DNA of 42,840 nucleotides from Verrucomicrobiota bacterium (GCA_003176045.1 PSRM01000113.1:1-42840), one strand, 5' to 3'. Counted from the first letter of the stretch, positions 28,483-38,303 are shown. Numbers and translations are program-made. The notes: a model not told the origin generated them from the letters alone.

Positions 28483-30675
28483 GTGATCTTAATGATTTGC
28501 ATTTGTCCTAGTCTTGAACAAAGCCGTGGTCAGCCACTCATAAGCCTGCGGCATGGCTTTCGGCTTGCCGCGCTCATGGTCCTGTTGTTACCTGCCGGCT
28601 CGGCTTGGGGAAATGACGATCAACTCATCTATTCGGATCGTCTGAATAACGGCTGGGCCAATTGGGGGTATAACATGACCCTGAACTTCAATAACCCCAG
28701 CCCGGTCCATTCCGGCAGCAACTGCATTGGCGCCCTCAACGTGCCGGCCTGGTCGCGCCTTTGGTTTGTGCATGACCCAGTGGGCGCGTCGCTTTATACC
28801 AACTTCACCTTTTGGATTCATGGCGGCGCCAGCGGCGGCCAACAGTTGCAATGCCTGGCCGCCACCAACGGCCAGGATACCGGGGTGTTCGTCCCTGTGC
28901 CCGCGCCGGCGGCCAACATTTGGCAGCAGCGTTCGTTGTCGCTTTCGTCCCTCGGGGTGGCCACCAACGGCGCCATCACCAGCCTCTATATCTGCAATTG
29001 GGGCGCAAACACCCAGGCTGTGTTCTACGTGGACGATGTTTCCCTGACGGCCAAGGCCCCGCCCGCAAACGTCCACGTCAGCGTTATTGCTACCCAGGCG
29101 GTGCGCACCGTTGATGCGCGGGTGTTTGGCGTTAACCAGGCGGCCTGGGACGGCAACCTGAACACGCCGACCACCATCAGCTTGTTAAACGAGCTGGGCA
29201 ATCCGTGTTTGCGCTGGCCCGGCGGCAGTTGGGGCGACATCTATCATTGGACCAACGAGTATCGCGGTTGGGGCTCTTATTCGAGCGATTTTATCCACGT
29301 CGCCACCAACACCCATGCTCAGGCCTTTATCATCGTCAACTACGGCAGCAGCGGGCCCGACGAAGCCGCATATGGCGTGCGCATGTTCAACCTCACCAAT
29401 CATTGCAACTTCAAGTATTGGGAGATCGGCAATGAAATTGGCGGCAGTTGGGAAACCGACTATAACACCAATCTGCCATTTCAGCCGCACGACCCCTGGA
29501 CCTACGCCATGCGCTTTACCAACTATTACGCCCAAATGAAAGCTGCCGATCCCACGATCAAAATCGGGGCGGTGGCCGACATTACCGAGGACGGCACGGC
29601 CAATTACGCCAACCATCCCGTGGTCAACCCGCGCACGGGAGTAACTCACAACGGCTGGACACCTGTCATGCTCACCTATATGCGCTCCAACCACGTGCTG
29701 CCTGATTTCCTGATCGAGCACAAATACGCGCCCAGTGACGGCGACACTTACGCCTTGTTGTATTCGAGCAGTTGGGCAGCCGATGCCGCCAGCCTGCGCC
29801 AGATGCTCAGCGATTACCTGGGCAGCGCCGGCAGCAACATCACCATCGAGGCCACCGAAAATGGCTGCGGTGGTGACCGGCAGTCGGTCAGCCTGGTGGG
29901 CGGCCTCTTTTACGCCGACACCATTGGCCAGGTGCTGCAAACTGAAATCAACTCCCGCGTTTGGTGGGACATGCGCAACGGCCAGAGCAGCGTCACCAAT
30001 TCCGACAATGCCTTGTATGGCTGGCGCACCGATGGGCTGGGCTACTTCTATACCGATGGGGGTATTGTCTATGATCAGGGCTATGTCACCAACCGTTATC
30101 CGACCTGGTATTTGGGCAAGCTCATGACCCGCTTCGCAGCCGGAGGCGATCAGGTGATTGGCGCGGCCTCGGATTATCCCCTTTTGTCGCCCTACGCTGT
30201 CCGGCGCACCAGCGGCGCGTTGTCGTTGCTGGTCATTAACAAAAGCTCTTACGCCTCCTTGAACACGGCCATCACCCTCTCCGGCTACCAGCCTCTGGCC
30301 ACCGCCACACTCTTTTCCTACGGCATTCCCCAGGACGAAGCGGCCCGCACAAACGGCTCCATTCAGGCCCAGGACATTGCCACCAATGCCTTCAGCTCCG
30401 CGGCCACCAGCTTCAGCTACACGTTTCCGCCTTACTCAGCCACGGTGTTGAACCTGGTTCCGTCCCAGCCGCAACTGGCGGTGTTGCCTGCGCCGCCCGC
30501 GCAATTTGCATTTCAACTTCAAGGCCAGCCCGGGGTGCGCTATTATCTTCAGCACTCCAGCGACTTCAGCAACTGGCTGACGTTCTCAACCAACACCCTG
30601 AGCGGCAGCACGTTAAATATCACCAACTCGGTCACCGGCGGCGCCAGCTTCTACCGGGCACTTTGGCTGCCTTGA
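28483..30675 (+). CDS. Secreted clan GH-A glycosidase, probable alpha-L-arabinofuranosidase
   Basis: A 730-residue exported protein. The signal peptide is 'LAALMVLLLPAGSAWG' (about 29-44); residues 1-25 may precede the true start. An N-terminal jelly-roll CBM-like domain (about 48-190) is followed by a TIM barrel (about 195-560). The acid/base is E318 in 'KYWEIGNEIGG', and the nucleophile candidates are E456/E459 in 'NITIEATENG'. A beta-sandwich (about 575-660) and the C-terminal 'GVRYYLQ...FYRALWLP' block close the protein. The barrel resembles GH51/GH39-type arabinofuranosidases, and location ahead of the GH51, araA and araD genes supports action on arabinosides. Exact family is uncertain. 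Confidence 0.78.
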   Translation: MILMICICPSLEQSRGQPLISLRHGFRLAALMVLLLPAGSAWGNDDQLIYSDRLNNGWANWGYNMTLNFNNPSPVHSGSNCIGALNVPAWSRLWFVHDPVGASLYTNFTFWIHGGASGGQQLQCLAATNGQDTGVFVPVPAPAANIWQQRSLSLSSLGVATNGAITSLYICNWGANTQAVFYVDDVSLTAKAPPANVHVSVIATQAVRTVDARVFGVNQAAWDGNLNTPTTISLLNELGNPCLRWPGGSWGDIYHWTNEYRGWGSYSSDFIHVATNTHAQAFIIVNYGSSGPDEAAYGVRMFNLTNHCNFKYWEIGNEIGGSWETDYNTNLPFQPHDPWTYAMRFTNYYAQMKAADPTIKIGAVADITEDGTANYANHPVVNPRTGVTHNGWTPVMLTYMRSNHVLPDFLIEHKYAPSDGDTYALLYSSSWAADAASLRQMLSDYLGSAGSNITIEATENGCGGDRQSVSLVGGLFYADTIGQVLQTEINSRVWWDMRNGQSSVTNSDNALYGWRTDGLGYFYTDGGIVYDQGYVTNRYPTWYLGKLMTRFAAGGDQVIGAASDYPLLSPYAVRRTSGALSLLVINKSSYASLNTAITLSGYQPLATATLFSYGIPQDEAARTNGSIQAQDIATNAFSSAATSFSYTFPPYSATVLNLVPSQPQLAVLPAPPAQFAFQLQGQPGVRYYLQHSSDFSNWLTFSTNTLSGSTLNITNSVTGGASFYRALWLP

Positions 30676-31171
30676 AAAGAGTTTTCTTTTTCAAAGTCGT
30701 CCTCAGCTTTTTAATTAGCGTCCATTAGCGTTCACCTGCTCGCGATTCATCGGAGTTAGCGGTTTAAAAATTCGTTTGCCCTCCATTCGCTTGCCTCCTC
30801 CGAAAACCGAAATTCCCGCTCTGCGTTCTTAGCATCTTTTGTCTTATGGCCCGCCTGCCGTGCCACGGCCTCAGCCCGGGCCGTTTAGCCCTTTCACGTA
30901 TCCCAAAAAACACCAATTTGAAGTGCCCGAAATCTCCCAACCCATTTCCTCCCAATTACTTACGTGCGCCCACTCGTTTCATTTTGAACTTTTTCCTAGG
31001 GTAGAGAGACGCTGTGCTTAATCCTAATCTTTCGCTTAATCCTAATCCCTTCCCGCATCCCCCTAAAACTTTGTCGTTAACTTCGTCCTTAACTTAGTCG
31101 AGAACTTAATCGCAAACTTAATCGAGTCCTTCTCCTCGCTTCCATGCCCCATTTGCAAAATCCCGGTCTTG

Positions 31172-31237
31172 TGGTCTGTGGTCCGTGGTCCGTGGTCGCC
31201 CTCTCGGCTTTGGACCTTGGACTTTGGACTTTGGACT
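31172..31237. repeat. Two adjacent heptamer arrays (tggtccg and ttggact)
   Basis: Four units tggtctg/tggtccg/tggtccg/tggtcgc (31172-31199), then four units ttggacc/ttggact x3 (31210-31237). The first array is nearly the same as the one that shifts the GH2 frame at 9569-9596. Confidence 0.85.
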
Positions 31238-31427
31238 TTGCACCGGCCTTTGGCCTGCCCTCAACCAGCCAATCACGGCCCAGCATCGGCTCGAATCAAT
31301 GTAAAATGGCCCAAAAGGCCGGTTTGTCCCATGTACCCCCCCCACCCCCCTAAAAAAGGCCCAAACGTCCGTTCAGTGCCAATTATTCTTCGCCCCCAAT
31401 GACAATTAAAACTCGCCTTCTCACCAG

Positions 31428-31451
31428 TCTTTGCGCCTTTGCGTCTTTGCG
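31428..31451. repeat. Octamer array (tctttgcg) in the GH51 leader
   Basis: Units tctttgcg, cctttgcg and tctttgcg followed by ttaa, 34 bp upstream of the GH51 start. It matches the array in the araB leader (19608-19639), with the same trailing ttaa. Confidence 0.8.
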
Positions 31452-31485
31452 TTAATTCCGTAAAATCTCGGATCCAGATACAGAA

Positions 31486-33879
31486 ATGTTGAAACACTTC
31501 ATACGTTTGCTTCCGTTACTCCTGGCATCCTTTGCTCAGCATGGATTTGCTGCGGCCAGGATCACCGTGAACGCGGCCGAGCCGGGTCATGCAATTCCTC
31601 CCACGCTCTGGGGAGTCTTTTTCGAGGACATCAATCATTCTGCCGATGGCGGAATTTATCCGGAACTCGTGAGAAACCGCTCGTTCGAAGATTCCGACAA
31701 GCTCGATGGATGGAGATTTACAAGCTTAGATGGGAAAAGCGCCGCGATGGTTGTTGTGGCTGATGGCACAAGTGTCTTGCTAAAGCCGCTAAATTCAGTA
31801 AATCGTCGAAGCCTGCGCATTGTAGCTGACGGAGAATTCGCACTGCAGAACGAGGGCTACTGGGGAATGAATGTTGCGCAAGGCGAGCATTACACCCTGA
31901 AATTCGCAATCCGTGTGCTGGATGGATTTGATGCGCCAATCGTAGCCAAACTCGTTAGTGCCGACGGATCGAGGCTTTTGGGATCGGCGGAATTGAAGGG
32001 CTTTTCGCGCGAATGGTCCTATCGCAGCGCCGAACTTACCGCTGTCGGTTCGGATACGAGAGCCAAACTCGTCTTAAGCTCGCGAGGCAAGGGGACTTTG
32101 TTCCTGGACATGGTATCATTGATGCCAAAAAAAAACTGGAAGCATCATGGTTTACGACCTGATCTAGCCCAGGCAATTCACGGTTTGGAGCCTGGCTTTA
32201 TGCGCTTTCCAGGCGGGTGCTGGGTTGAAGGAGAAACCATTGATCGTATGTACAACTGGAAGAAAACCGTGGGCGACATTGATTCACGGATTCCGCTCTG
32301 GAACATCTGGGGCTACTACGCCACACACGGGCTCGGTTTCCACGAATACTTGCAGCTTGCCGAAGATCTCGGCGCGGAACCGCTCTTCGACACTAACTGC
32401 GGCATGTCTCACAAGGAAGTCGTGCCCATGGGTTCCATGGATAAATGGGTGCAGGACGCGCTGGATGCGATCGAGTATGCCAATGGGCCAACCAATTCGC
32501 ATTGGGGCGCCATGCGGGCTAAAGCAGGTCATCCCGCCCCATTCAAATTAAAATACATGGAGATAGGGAACGAGAATGGCGGAGAGGCTTACCTCCAACG
32601 CTGGCAGCTTTTCGCCGCTGCCATTCGGAGTAAATATCCGTATATCCAACTCATCGCCAATTTTTGGAAGAACGGATATCCGCAACTTCCGCGACCGGAC
32701 GTTGTGGACGAGCATTATTACGACACCCCGGAGTGGTTCATGGCCCATGCAAACCGCTATGATAAGTACGATCGCAAAGGGCCAAAAATCTTTGTAGGCG
32801 AATATGCTGTCACCCGCAACTGCGGTCTTGGGAATCTGCGAGGGGCGATTGGTGAGGCGGCCTTTATGACGGGGTTGGAACGCAATTCGGACGTCGTGTG
32901 CATGGCCAGCTACGCTCCGCTCCTGGTGAATCTGAAGCATCGGGCATGGAACCCCGATTTGATCAATTTCGACACCGCAAACTGGTACGGCTTGCCCAGT
33001 TATTACGTCCAAAAATTATTCGCTCAGAATCGGGGAGACGTGGTATTGCCCACGAAGGTCGAATCTGGTGAGCCGATCCCACGCGCAATTAGTGGCCGCA
33101 TCGGCGTGGGCACGTGGAATACGCAGGCGGAATTCAGTGACATCAAAGTGACCTCGGCTGAGGGGAAGGTTCTATTTGCGTCGGACTTTGGAACGACTAA
33201 CGGATGGAAATTTCTGGGTTCAGGAAACTGGGCCCTTACGAATGGCGCGCTACGCCAAACCGCAGAGAAAGAGTTTGTCCGGGCCATTGCAGGCGATAGC
33301 CATTGGACCGATTACACCCTGGAATTACGCGCGCGAAAGCTGGGTGGGCGCGAAGGGTTCCTGATCTTGTTCGGGATACAGAATGACGAAGATCGCAATT
33401 GGTGGAACATCGGCGGCTGGGACAATACAGCTCATGCCATCGAATTCGGCGAACAGCGCGGCCGCCGAGCCAGCCATGTTGAGAGCATTCGCTGGTACGA
33501 CATTCGTGTCCAGGTGCACGGCGCGGCTGTGAAATGCTGGCTCGATGGCAAGCTCATTCACGACGTCAAAGATGTCGTTGAAACGACCGATCGGGTGTAT
33601 GTAACGTCGGCCCTCGATAGAAGCAACGGAGATATCATCGTTAAGGAAGTAAACACGGCTCCCGAGCCAACCGATGTTGAACTCACTGTCAACGGCCTAA
33701 AACCAGCAAACGGCAAAGTGAAAGCCACCGTGCTCTCATCGGGGAGTGCGCGTGATGAGAATTCGATTGAGCTTCCGCAGCACGTTGCGCCCAAAGGCGC
33801 ATATTTCAGCGCCGTCGGAAACGTGGTGCGGCACACGTTGCCACCGAATTCTCTCGCCGTTCTGCGCATTAGCCCCTAA
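31486..33879 (+). CDS. abfA: Secreted GH51 alpha-L-arabinofuranosidase
   Basis: Releases terminal alpha-L-arabinofuranosyl residues from arabinan, arabinoxylan or arabinogalactan. It has 797 residues with a signal peptide (1-22). GH51 features: '[20 protein letters not shown]', an inserted CBM4-like domain (about 65-210), '[13 protein letters not shown]', acid/base E363 in '[10 protein letters not shown]' and nucleophile E439 in 'IFVGEYAV'. A concanavalin-like domain of about 150 residues (about 535-690, '[20 protein letters not shown]') is placed before the final GH51 beta-sandwich, as in some Bacteroidetes and Verrucomicrobia enzymes. The stop is 4 bp before araA, so they form one operon. 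Confidence 0.93.
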   Translation: MLKHFIRLLPLLLASFAQHGFAAARITVNAAEPGHAIPPTLWGVFFEDINHSADGGIYPELVRNRSFEDSDKLDGWRFTSLDGKSAAMVVVADGTSVLLKPLNSVNRRSLRIVADGEFALQNEGYWGMNVAQGEHYTLKFAIRVLDGFDAPIVAKLVSADGSRLLGSAELKGFSREWSYRSAELTAVGSDTRAKLVLSSRGKGTLFLDMVSLMPKKNWKHHGLRPDLAQAIHGLEPGFMRFPGGCWVEGETIDRMYNWKKTVGDIDSRIPLWNIWGYYATHGLGFHEYLQLAEDLGAEPLFDTNCGMSHKEVVPMGSMDKWVQDALDAIEYANGPTNSHWGAMRAKAGHPAPFKLKYMEIGNENGGEAYLQRWQLFAAAIRSKYPYIQLIANFWKNGYPQLPRPDVVDEHYYDTPEWFMAHANRYDKYDRKGPKIFVGEYAVTRNCGLGNLRGAIGEAAFMTGLERNSDVVCMASYAPLLVNLKHRAWNPDLINFDTANWYGLPSYYVQKLFAQNRGDVVLPTKVESGEPIPRAISGRIGVGTWNTQAEFSDIKVTSAEGKVLFASDFGTTNGWKFLGSGNWALTNGALRQTAEKEFVRAIAGDSHWTDYTLELRARKLGGREGFLILFGIQNDEDRNWWNIGGWDNTAHAIEFGEQRGRRASHVESIRWYDIRVQVHGAAVKCWLDGKLIHDVKDVVETTDRVYVTSALDRSNGDIIVKEVNTAPEPTDVELTVNGLKPANGKVKATVLSSGSARDENSIELPQHVAPKGAYFSAVGNVVRHTLPPNSLAVLRISP

Positions 33880-33883
33880 TGAC

Positions 33884-35395
33884 ATGATTGACCTGAATAA
33901 ATTTGAAGTCTGGTTCATCACGGGGAGTCAACAGCTCTACGGAGCCGCGGCGCTGAAGCAGGTCGCGGCCAATTCACAGGAGATCGCGCGCGCTCTCGGG
34001 CGATCATCCGAAATTCCTGTAAAGGTCATCTTCAAATCCGTCGTAAAGACTCCCGAAGATGCGACCTCAATCTGTCAGGAAGCGAACATGGCCCGGAATT
34101 GCATTGGGTTGCTGACCTGGTGCCATACATTTTCTCCTTCTAAGATGTGGATAAACGGTTTGAAGCAGCTCCACAAACCGCTTTGCCATCTGCACACCCA
34201 GCATAATCGTGACATTCCGTGGTCCAGCATTGACATGGATTTCATGAACCTGAACCAGGCCGCGCATGGTGACCGCGAGCATGGATTCATTATGAGTCGC
34301 TTGCGTTTGAACCGAAAAGTCGTCGTCGGATTTTGGCAGGACATTTCTGTTCAAAAGCGCATCGGAGCATGGTGTCGGGCCGCGGCGGCCTGGCACGACT
34401 GGCAGGGTGCCAAATTTTGTCGTTTCGGCGATAACATGCGCGAAGTGGCCGTGACCGAAGGCGACAAGGTGATGGCGCAGATGAAATTTGGATACTCTGT
34501 CAATGGCTACGGTGTGGGCGACCTTGTCAAGCGCGTCAATAGCGCGAGCGGAAAGGAAGTGGACTCGCTCATTCAAGAATACGAGGCCAGCTACTCGCTC
34601 GCCCCAAAACTGCGCAAGAATGGAGAGTCTCGCGGTTCATTTCGCGAAGCGGCCAGGATTGAAGCTGGACTTCGCTCATTCCTGACGGAAGGCGGGTTCA
34701 AAGGATTTACCGACACATTTGAGGACCTGCACGGGCTGGCGCAATTGCCCGGCATCGCGGCGCAACGGTTGATGGCCGACGGCTTCGGATTCGGCGCCGA
34801 AGGTGATTGGAAGACTTGCGCCCTTGTACGAGCCATGAAAGTGATGGCTTCTGGACTGAAGGGAGGGACTTCCTTCATGGAGGATTACACGTACCATCTC
34901 AACCCGAAGAGGAATGTCGTTTTGGGAGCGCACATGCTTGAAATCTGCCCAAGCATCGCGAAGGGCAAGCCCTCTTGTGAAATCCATCCGCTCGGAATCG
35001 GCGGCAAGGCCGACCCGGTTCGATTGGTGTTCAACACCCCGCCCGGACCTGCGATCAATGCATCCATCGTGCATCTGGGAAATCGCTTTCGGCTGCTGCT
35101 CAACGAGATAGATGTGATTACCCCGGAGAAGCCATTGCCCAAGCTGCCGGTGGCCCGGGCACTATGGATGCCCAAACCGAATCTGGAAGCCGCCGCCGCT
35201 GCATGGATCTACGCCGGTGGCGCGCATCACACCGGCTTCAGCCAGGCTGTCACGACAGAAATGATAGAGGATTTTTCTGCCATGGCCGGAGTTGAACTGG
35301 TCGTAATTGACAGCGACACCAAACTCCGCCACTTCAAACAGGAGCTTGAATGGAACGACATCGCCTACGGGATCAGGTCCGGATTCGTTTCTTAG
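33884..35395 (+). CDS. araA: L-arabinose isomerase AraA
   Basis: Converts L-arabinose to L-ribulose, the first step of the pathway, and needs Mn2+. Its 503 residues match the family length. It starts '[20 protein letters not shown]', the standard N-terminus, so the start is 33884 although the frame is open further upstream inside the GH51 gene. Other signatures: '[18 protein letters not shown]', '[20 protein letters not shown]', '[17 protein letters not shown]', '[20 protein letters not shown]' and the metal-binding His in '[11 protein letters not shown]'. It follows GH51 by 4 bp and precedes araD by 27 bp. Confidence 0.96.
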   Translation: MIDLNKFEVWFITGSQQLYGAAALKQVAANSQEIARALGRSSEIPVKVIFKSVVKTPEDATSICQEANMARNCIGLLTWCHTFSPSKMWINGLKQLHKPLCHLHTQHNRDIPWSSIDMDFMNLNQAAHGDREHGFIMSRLRLNRKVVVGFWQDISVQKRIGAWCRAAAAWHDWQGAKFCRFGDNMREVAVTEGDKVMAQMKFGYSVNGYGVGDLVKRVNSASGKEVDSLIQEYEASYSLAPKLRKNGESRGSFREAARIEAGLRSFLTEGGFKGFTDTFEDLHGLAQLPGIAAQRLMADGFGFGAEGDWKTCALVRAMKVMASGLKGGTSFMEDYTYHLNPKRNVVLGAHMLEICPSIAKGKPSCEIHPLGIGGKADPVRLVFNTPPGPAINASIVHLGNRFRLLLNEIDVITPEKPLPKLPVARALWMPKPNLEAAAAAWIYAGGAHHTGFSQAVTTEMIEDFSAMAGVELVVIDSDTKLRHFKQELEWNDIAYGIRSGFVS

Positions 35396-35422
35396 CGAAC
35401 GATCAGTTATAAAAATCGCAAA

Positions 35423-36178
35423 ATGTTAACCCATCTCAAAGAAGAAGTCTGCCAGGCGAATTTGGACTTGGTTAAAGAAGGCCTCGTGATTCACACCTGG
35501 GGCAACGCAAGCGGAATTGACCGTTCGAGAGGACTGATGGTCATCAAACCATCCGGTGTTCCTTATGAGCGCATGAAACCCGACCACATGGTTGTCGTTG
35601 CGCTGGATTCAGGCAAGGTCGTAGAGGGCAAACTCAATCCCAGTTCCGACACTCCAACTCACCTTCTTCTGTACCGTGCCTTCAAAAATATTGGGGGGGT
35701 CGTTCACACCCACAGCTTCTGTGCGACTGCCTGGGCGCAAACTGGCCGAGCGGTTCCTGCCCTGGGCACCACCCACGCCGACTATTTCCACGGTGCTGTC
35801 CCGTGTACAAGGCCTCTGCGCCCCCGGGAAATCAAAAACAATTATGAAACCGAAACCGGCAAGATAATCGTTGAGACCTTTAAGAGCCGCGATCCGCTCT
35901 CCTGCCCGGCAGTGCTGGTCGCCAACCACGGCCCATTCGCTTGGGGCCGCAGTATCCGCGAGGCCGTGCACAACGCTGTAATCCTTGAACATGTCGTGCG
36001 CCTTGCCGCGGAAACATTCCGCAACTTCCCTGGCGCCCAACCAATGCGCCAGGAGCTGCTCGACAAGCACTTCTTCCGTAAACACGGCCCTGCCGCCTCT
36101 TACGGCCAGGTCCAATCGTCCTCGTCCTCGTCCTCGAATTTCCCTAAGCACCCCCCGCTTCGTGGGAGCCGTCGCTAA
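35423..36178 (+). CDS. araD: L-ribulose-5-phosphate 4-epimerase AraD with repeat-encoded tail
   Basis: Class II aldolase-type epimerase giving D-xylulose 5-phosphate. Motifs: 'GLVIHTWGNASGIDR', 'MVIKPSGVPYE' (phosphate binding), zinc ligands in 'GGVVHTHSFCATAWAQ' and 'VANHGPFAWG', and the catalytic Asp/Tyr region. The conserved enzyme normally ends near 'KHGPAASYGQ' (about residue 231). Here about 20 further residues (VQSSSSSSSNFPKHPP...) follow, encoded by a cgtcct tandem repeat and repeat DNA, so the native stop has been lost. A G7 run at about 35694 lies in the coding region. Last gene of the GH51-araA-araD operon. Confidence 0.94.
   Translation: MLTHLKEEVCQANLDLVKEGLVIHTWGNASGIDRSRGLMVIKPSGVPYERMKPDHMVVVALDSGKVVEGKLNPSSDTPTHLLLYRAFKNIGGVVHTHSFCATAWAQTGRAVPALGTTHADYFHGAVPCTRPLRPREIKNNYETETGKIIVETFKSRDPLSCPAVLVANHGPFAWGRSIREAVHNAVILEHVVRLAAETFRNFPGAQPMRQELLDKHFFRKHGPAASYGQVQSSSSSSSNFPKHPPLRGSRR
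36117..36134. repeat. Hexamer tandem repeat (cgtcct x3) inside the araD 3' end
   Basis: Encodes the Ser run of the AraD tail. It is in frame (6-bp unit), so copy changes would only lengthen or shorten the tail. Confidence 0.75.
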
Positions 36179-36186
36179 CAAAGACA

Positions 36187-36352
36187 CTCATCACCCGGCA
36201 TCCAGCATCCTGTATCCAGCATCCAGCATCTTGTAGCCATCATCCACCAATCCACCATCCATCATCCAGCCATTCACCCAGGTCCTTTAATCCAATAATC
36301 CAATAATCCAATAATCCAGTATTCCATCATTCCATCATTCCTCCACCATCCC
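36187..36352. repeat. Mosaic of atccagc / aatccaat / attccatc tandem repeats
   Basis: Almost the whole araD-symporter spacer is made of short units: atccagcatc variants (36200-36232), atccacc/atccatc (36240-36272), three aatccaat octamers (36289-36312), then attccatc twice (36321-36336). There are no spacers and no longer repeat, so it is not a CRISPR array. Confidence 0.8.
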
Positions 36353-36365
36353 CTACCCTTAAACC

Positions 36366-38156
36366 ATGACTCAGAACGCGCGCATCCTCGCCGCCGCCCA
36401 ACCCAGCGGTTCAACTCTCACCAGCCTCGACTGGCTGGCCATCGCCTTTTACTTCGGAATCCTTCTTTGCGTCGCCTGGTGGGTGGTTACTCGGCAAAAA
36501 GACACCGCCGCCGACTACTTCCTGGCCGGGCGCAACCTGAGCTGGTGGATCATCGGCGCTTCTATATTCGCTTCGAATATCGGTTCCGAGCATATCGTCG
36601 GCCTGGCCGGTTCCGGAGCCAAAGATGGCGTCGCTTTGGCCCACTACGAACTTCATGCCTGGTGCTTGCTCGTGCTCGCCTGGGTGTTCGTGCCGTTCTA
36701 CGCGCGCTCCCTGGTGTTTACCATGCCGGAGTTCCTCGAACGCCGCTTCAGCACCAACTCGCGTTACGTGCTTTCCATCTCCTCTCTCCTAACCTTCATT
36801 GTCTCCAAAATCGCTGTCGGAATCTTCGCGGGTGGCGTCGTGTTCGGCACATTGTTGCCGGAATTGAAAGTGAACATCGGCAGTCACGTCATTGACAGTT
36901 TCTGGATCGGTTCGGTGCTGGTGATTGCTTTGACTGGCCTCTATACGATGCTCGGCGGCATGCGGGCCGTGGCCTACAACGATGCCGTTCAGGTGGTGGT
37001 GCTCATTACCGGCTCTGCCCTGCTGACCATTTACGGGCTCGTTCAACTGGGAGGATGGCACGAACTAAGGAGGCTCTGCGGCTCAGACATGTTCAACCTC
37101 TGGAAACCGCTCATACCAGACGGCATGGAAAGCGCCTGGGCGCCGGTCAAAGAGCCGCACCGCATCGCCTGGTATTTCAACGACCATTTTCCATGGCTCG
37201 GCATGGCTATCTGCGCGCCGGTTATCGGCCTCTGGTACTGGTGCACCGACCAATATATCGTTCAGCGGGCTCTCGGCGCACCGAATGAAAAAGTCGCTCG
37301 CCAGGGCAGCATTTTCGCGGCGTTCCTGAAGCTGTTCCCGGTCTATCTGTTCATCATTCCAGGACTGATCTGTTATGCGTTGGCTAAGAGCGGCAAGATT
37401 CCGGCCCTGACGGCTGCTCTGGCTGAGCCCAACGGAGCGCAGGGGGCATTCCCGCTGCTGGTTCAGCACCTGTTGCCCGCGGGCATGCGGGGCATCGTCG
37501 TCGCCGGTCTGCTTAGCGCGCTTATGGGTTCGCTGGCCGGTGTCTTCAACGCCTGCTCTACCCTCTTCACCGTGGACATCTACGAAAAAATGCGGCCCAA
37601 AGCCTCTCAGCTTGAGATCGTGCGAATGGGCCGCATTGCCACCGCGATTATGGTGGTGATCGCCATGGCCTGGATCCCCGTCGTCAAAGGCGCTCACGGT
37701 CTCTACAACTACCTGCAAGCCGTCCAGGGCTACCTGGCGCCGCCTATTTTTGTTGTGTTCTTTTTCGGCGTTTTTTGGAAACGCCTCAACGCCGCAGGCT
37801 GCCTCTGGGCGATGATTGTGGGCTTTATCGTCGGCGTTTTCAGAATGTTGGTGGATACCCCCGGCACATTGAATCCAGATTTCCACTACCGCGAAGGCTC
37901 GTTCTTCTGGATCATCAACAACGTTAATTTCCAATATTTCAGCATCCTTATCACCATCATCTCCGCCGCGGTCATGGTAGCGGTCAGCTACCTGACCGCC
38001 GCGCCCGATGAAGCGCAGATCAAAGGCCTGACCTTCGCCACCGCTACGGCGGAAGACAAAGCCCGGACCCGCGCCAGTTGGGGCCCGCGCGAAGTGCTCG
38101 CCTCCGCCGTCGTGCTGCTCTTCATCCTCGGCGCTTACCTGTACTTCAGGGGTTGA
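36366..38156 (+). CDS. Sodium/solute symporter (SSS family), probable arabinose/sugar importer
   Basis: Integral membrane Na+-coupled transporter of 596 residues with 13-14 predicted helices, typical of the SGLT-like branch. Signatures: 'ADYFLAGRNLSWWIIGASIF' then 'ASNIGSEHIVGLAGSGAKDG' in the first helices, and 'LTGLYTMLGGMRAVAYNDAV', 'WYWCTDQYIVQRALGA' and 'GLLSALMGSLAGVFNACSTL' in the core. The substrate is inferred from position: it directly follows the GH51-araA-araD operon on the same strand, and no ABC or PTS importer is nearby. The 187-bp spacer before it is tandem-repeat DNA, so it may have its own promoter or depend on readthrough. Confidence 0.92.
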   Translation: MTQNARILAAAQPSGSTLTSLDWLAIAFYFGILLCVAWWVVTRQKDTAADYFLAGRNLSWWIIGASIFASNIGSEHIVGLAGSGAKDGVALAHYELHAWCLLVLAWVFVPFYARSLVFTMPEFLERRFSTNSRYVLSISSLLTFIVSKIAVGIFAGGVVFGTLLPELKVNIGSHVIDSFWIGSVLVIALTGLYTMLGGMRAVAYNDAVQVVVLITGSALLTIYGLVQLGGWHELRRLCGSDMFNLWKPLIPDGMESAWAPVKEPHRIAWYFNDHFPWLGMAICAPVIGLWYWCTDQYIVQRALGAPNEKVARQGSIFAAFLKLFPVYLFIIPGLICYALAKSGKIPALTAALAEPNGAQGAFPLLVQHLLPAGMRGIVVAGLLSALMGSLAGVFNACSTLFTVDIYEKMRPKASQLEIVRMGRIATAIMVVIAMAWIPVVKGAHGLYNYLQAVQGYLAPPIFVVFFFGVFWKRLNAAGCLWAMIVGFIVGVFRMLVDTPGTLNPDFHYREGSFFWIINNVNFQYFSILITIISAAVMVAVSYLTAAPDEAQIKGLTFATATAEDKARTRASWGPREVLASAVVLLFILGAYLYFRG

Positions 38157-38171
38157 GCTTAACTTACGTCC

Positions 38172-38303
38172 ATGTTTCCCACCTGTCCCCAATGCGGCGG
38201 CATCATTGCCGGTGTCGCGACAGGAGGTTTATGCCCGGAATGTGTCAAAAGTGTGGCGCTGCGCGCAGAGGGTCCCTTAATTATCTTTGATAAAACCGCC
38301 TGA
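38172..38303 (+). CDS. 43-residue zinc-ribbon peptide
   Basis: Reads MFPTCPQCGGIIAGVATGGL then CPECVKSVALRAEGP..., i.e. CPxC...CPxC separated by 12 residues. This is the same short zinc knuckle that opens many Verrucomicrobial and Planctomycete Ser/Thr kinases. Here the kinase two genes downstream lacks it, and the knuckle stands alone 15 bp after the symporter and 27 bp before the sigma factor. It could be a split-off kinase domain or a small regulator. No clear ribosome-binding site is visible, so the gene is likely but not certain. Confidence 0.5.
   Translation: MFPTCPQCGGIIAGVATGGLCPECVKSVALRAEGPLIIFDKTA

Larger units (their letters stand above)
30676..31485. other. 810-bp intergenic mosaic of short tandem repeats
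   Basis: No gene recognised. It contains at least five tandem families: attagcgtcc/attagcgttc (30714-30733), cttaatcctaatc twice (31017-31029, 31035-31047), tggtccg heptamers (31172-31199), ttggact heptamers (31210-31237) and tctttgcg octamers (31428-31451). A C8-A-C6 tract lies at about 31335-31350, just after a 'ggcccaaaaggcc' palindrome. The promoter of the GH51-araA-araD operon should lie here. Confidence 0.7.

Noticed and set aside
36187-36352. Possible CRISPR array
   Set aside because: Units are 7-10 bp, contiguous and degenerate with no spacers; no cas genes nearby.
37083-38192. 369-codon minus-strand open frame opposite the symporter
   Set aside because: Antisense to a clear membrane transporter; His/Gly/Arg-rich low-quality protein with no domain.
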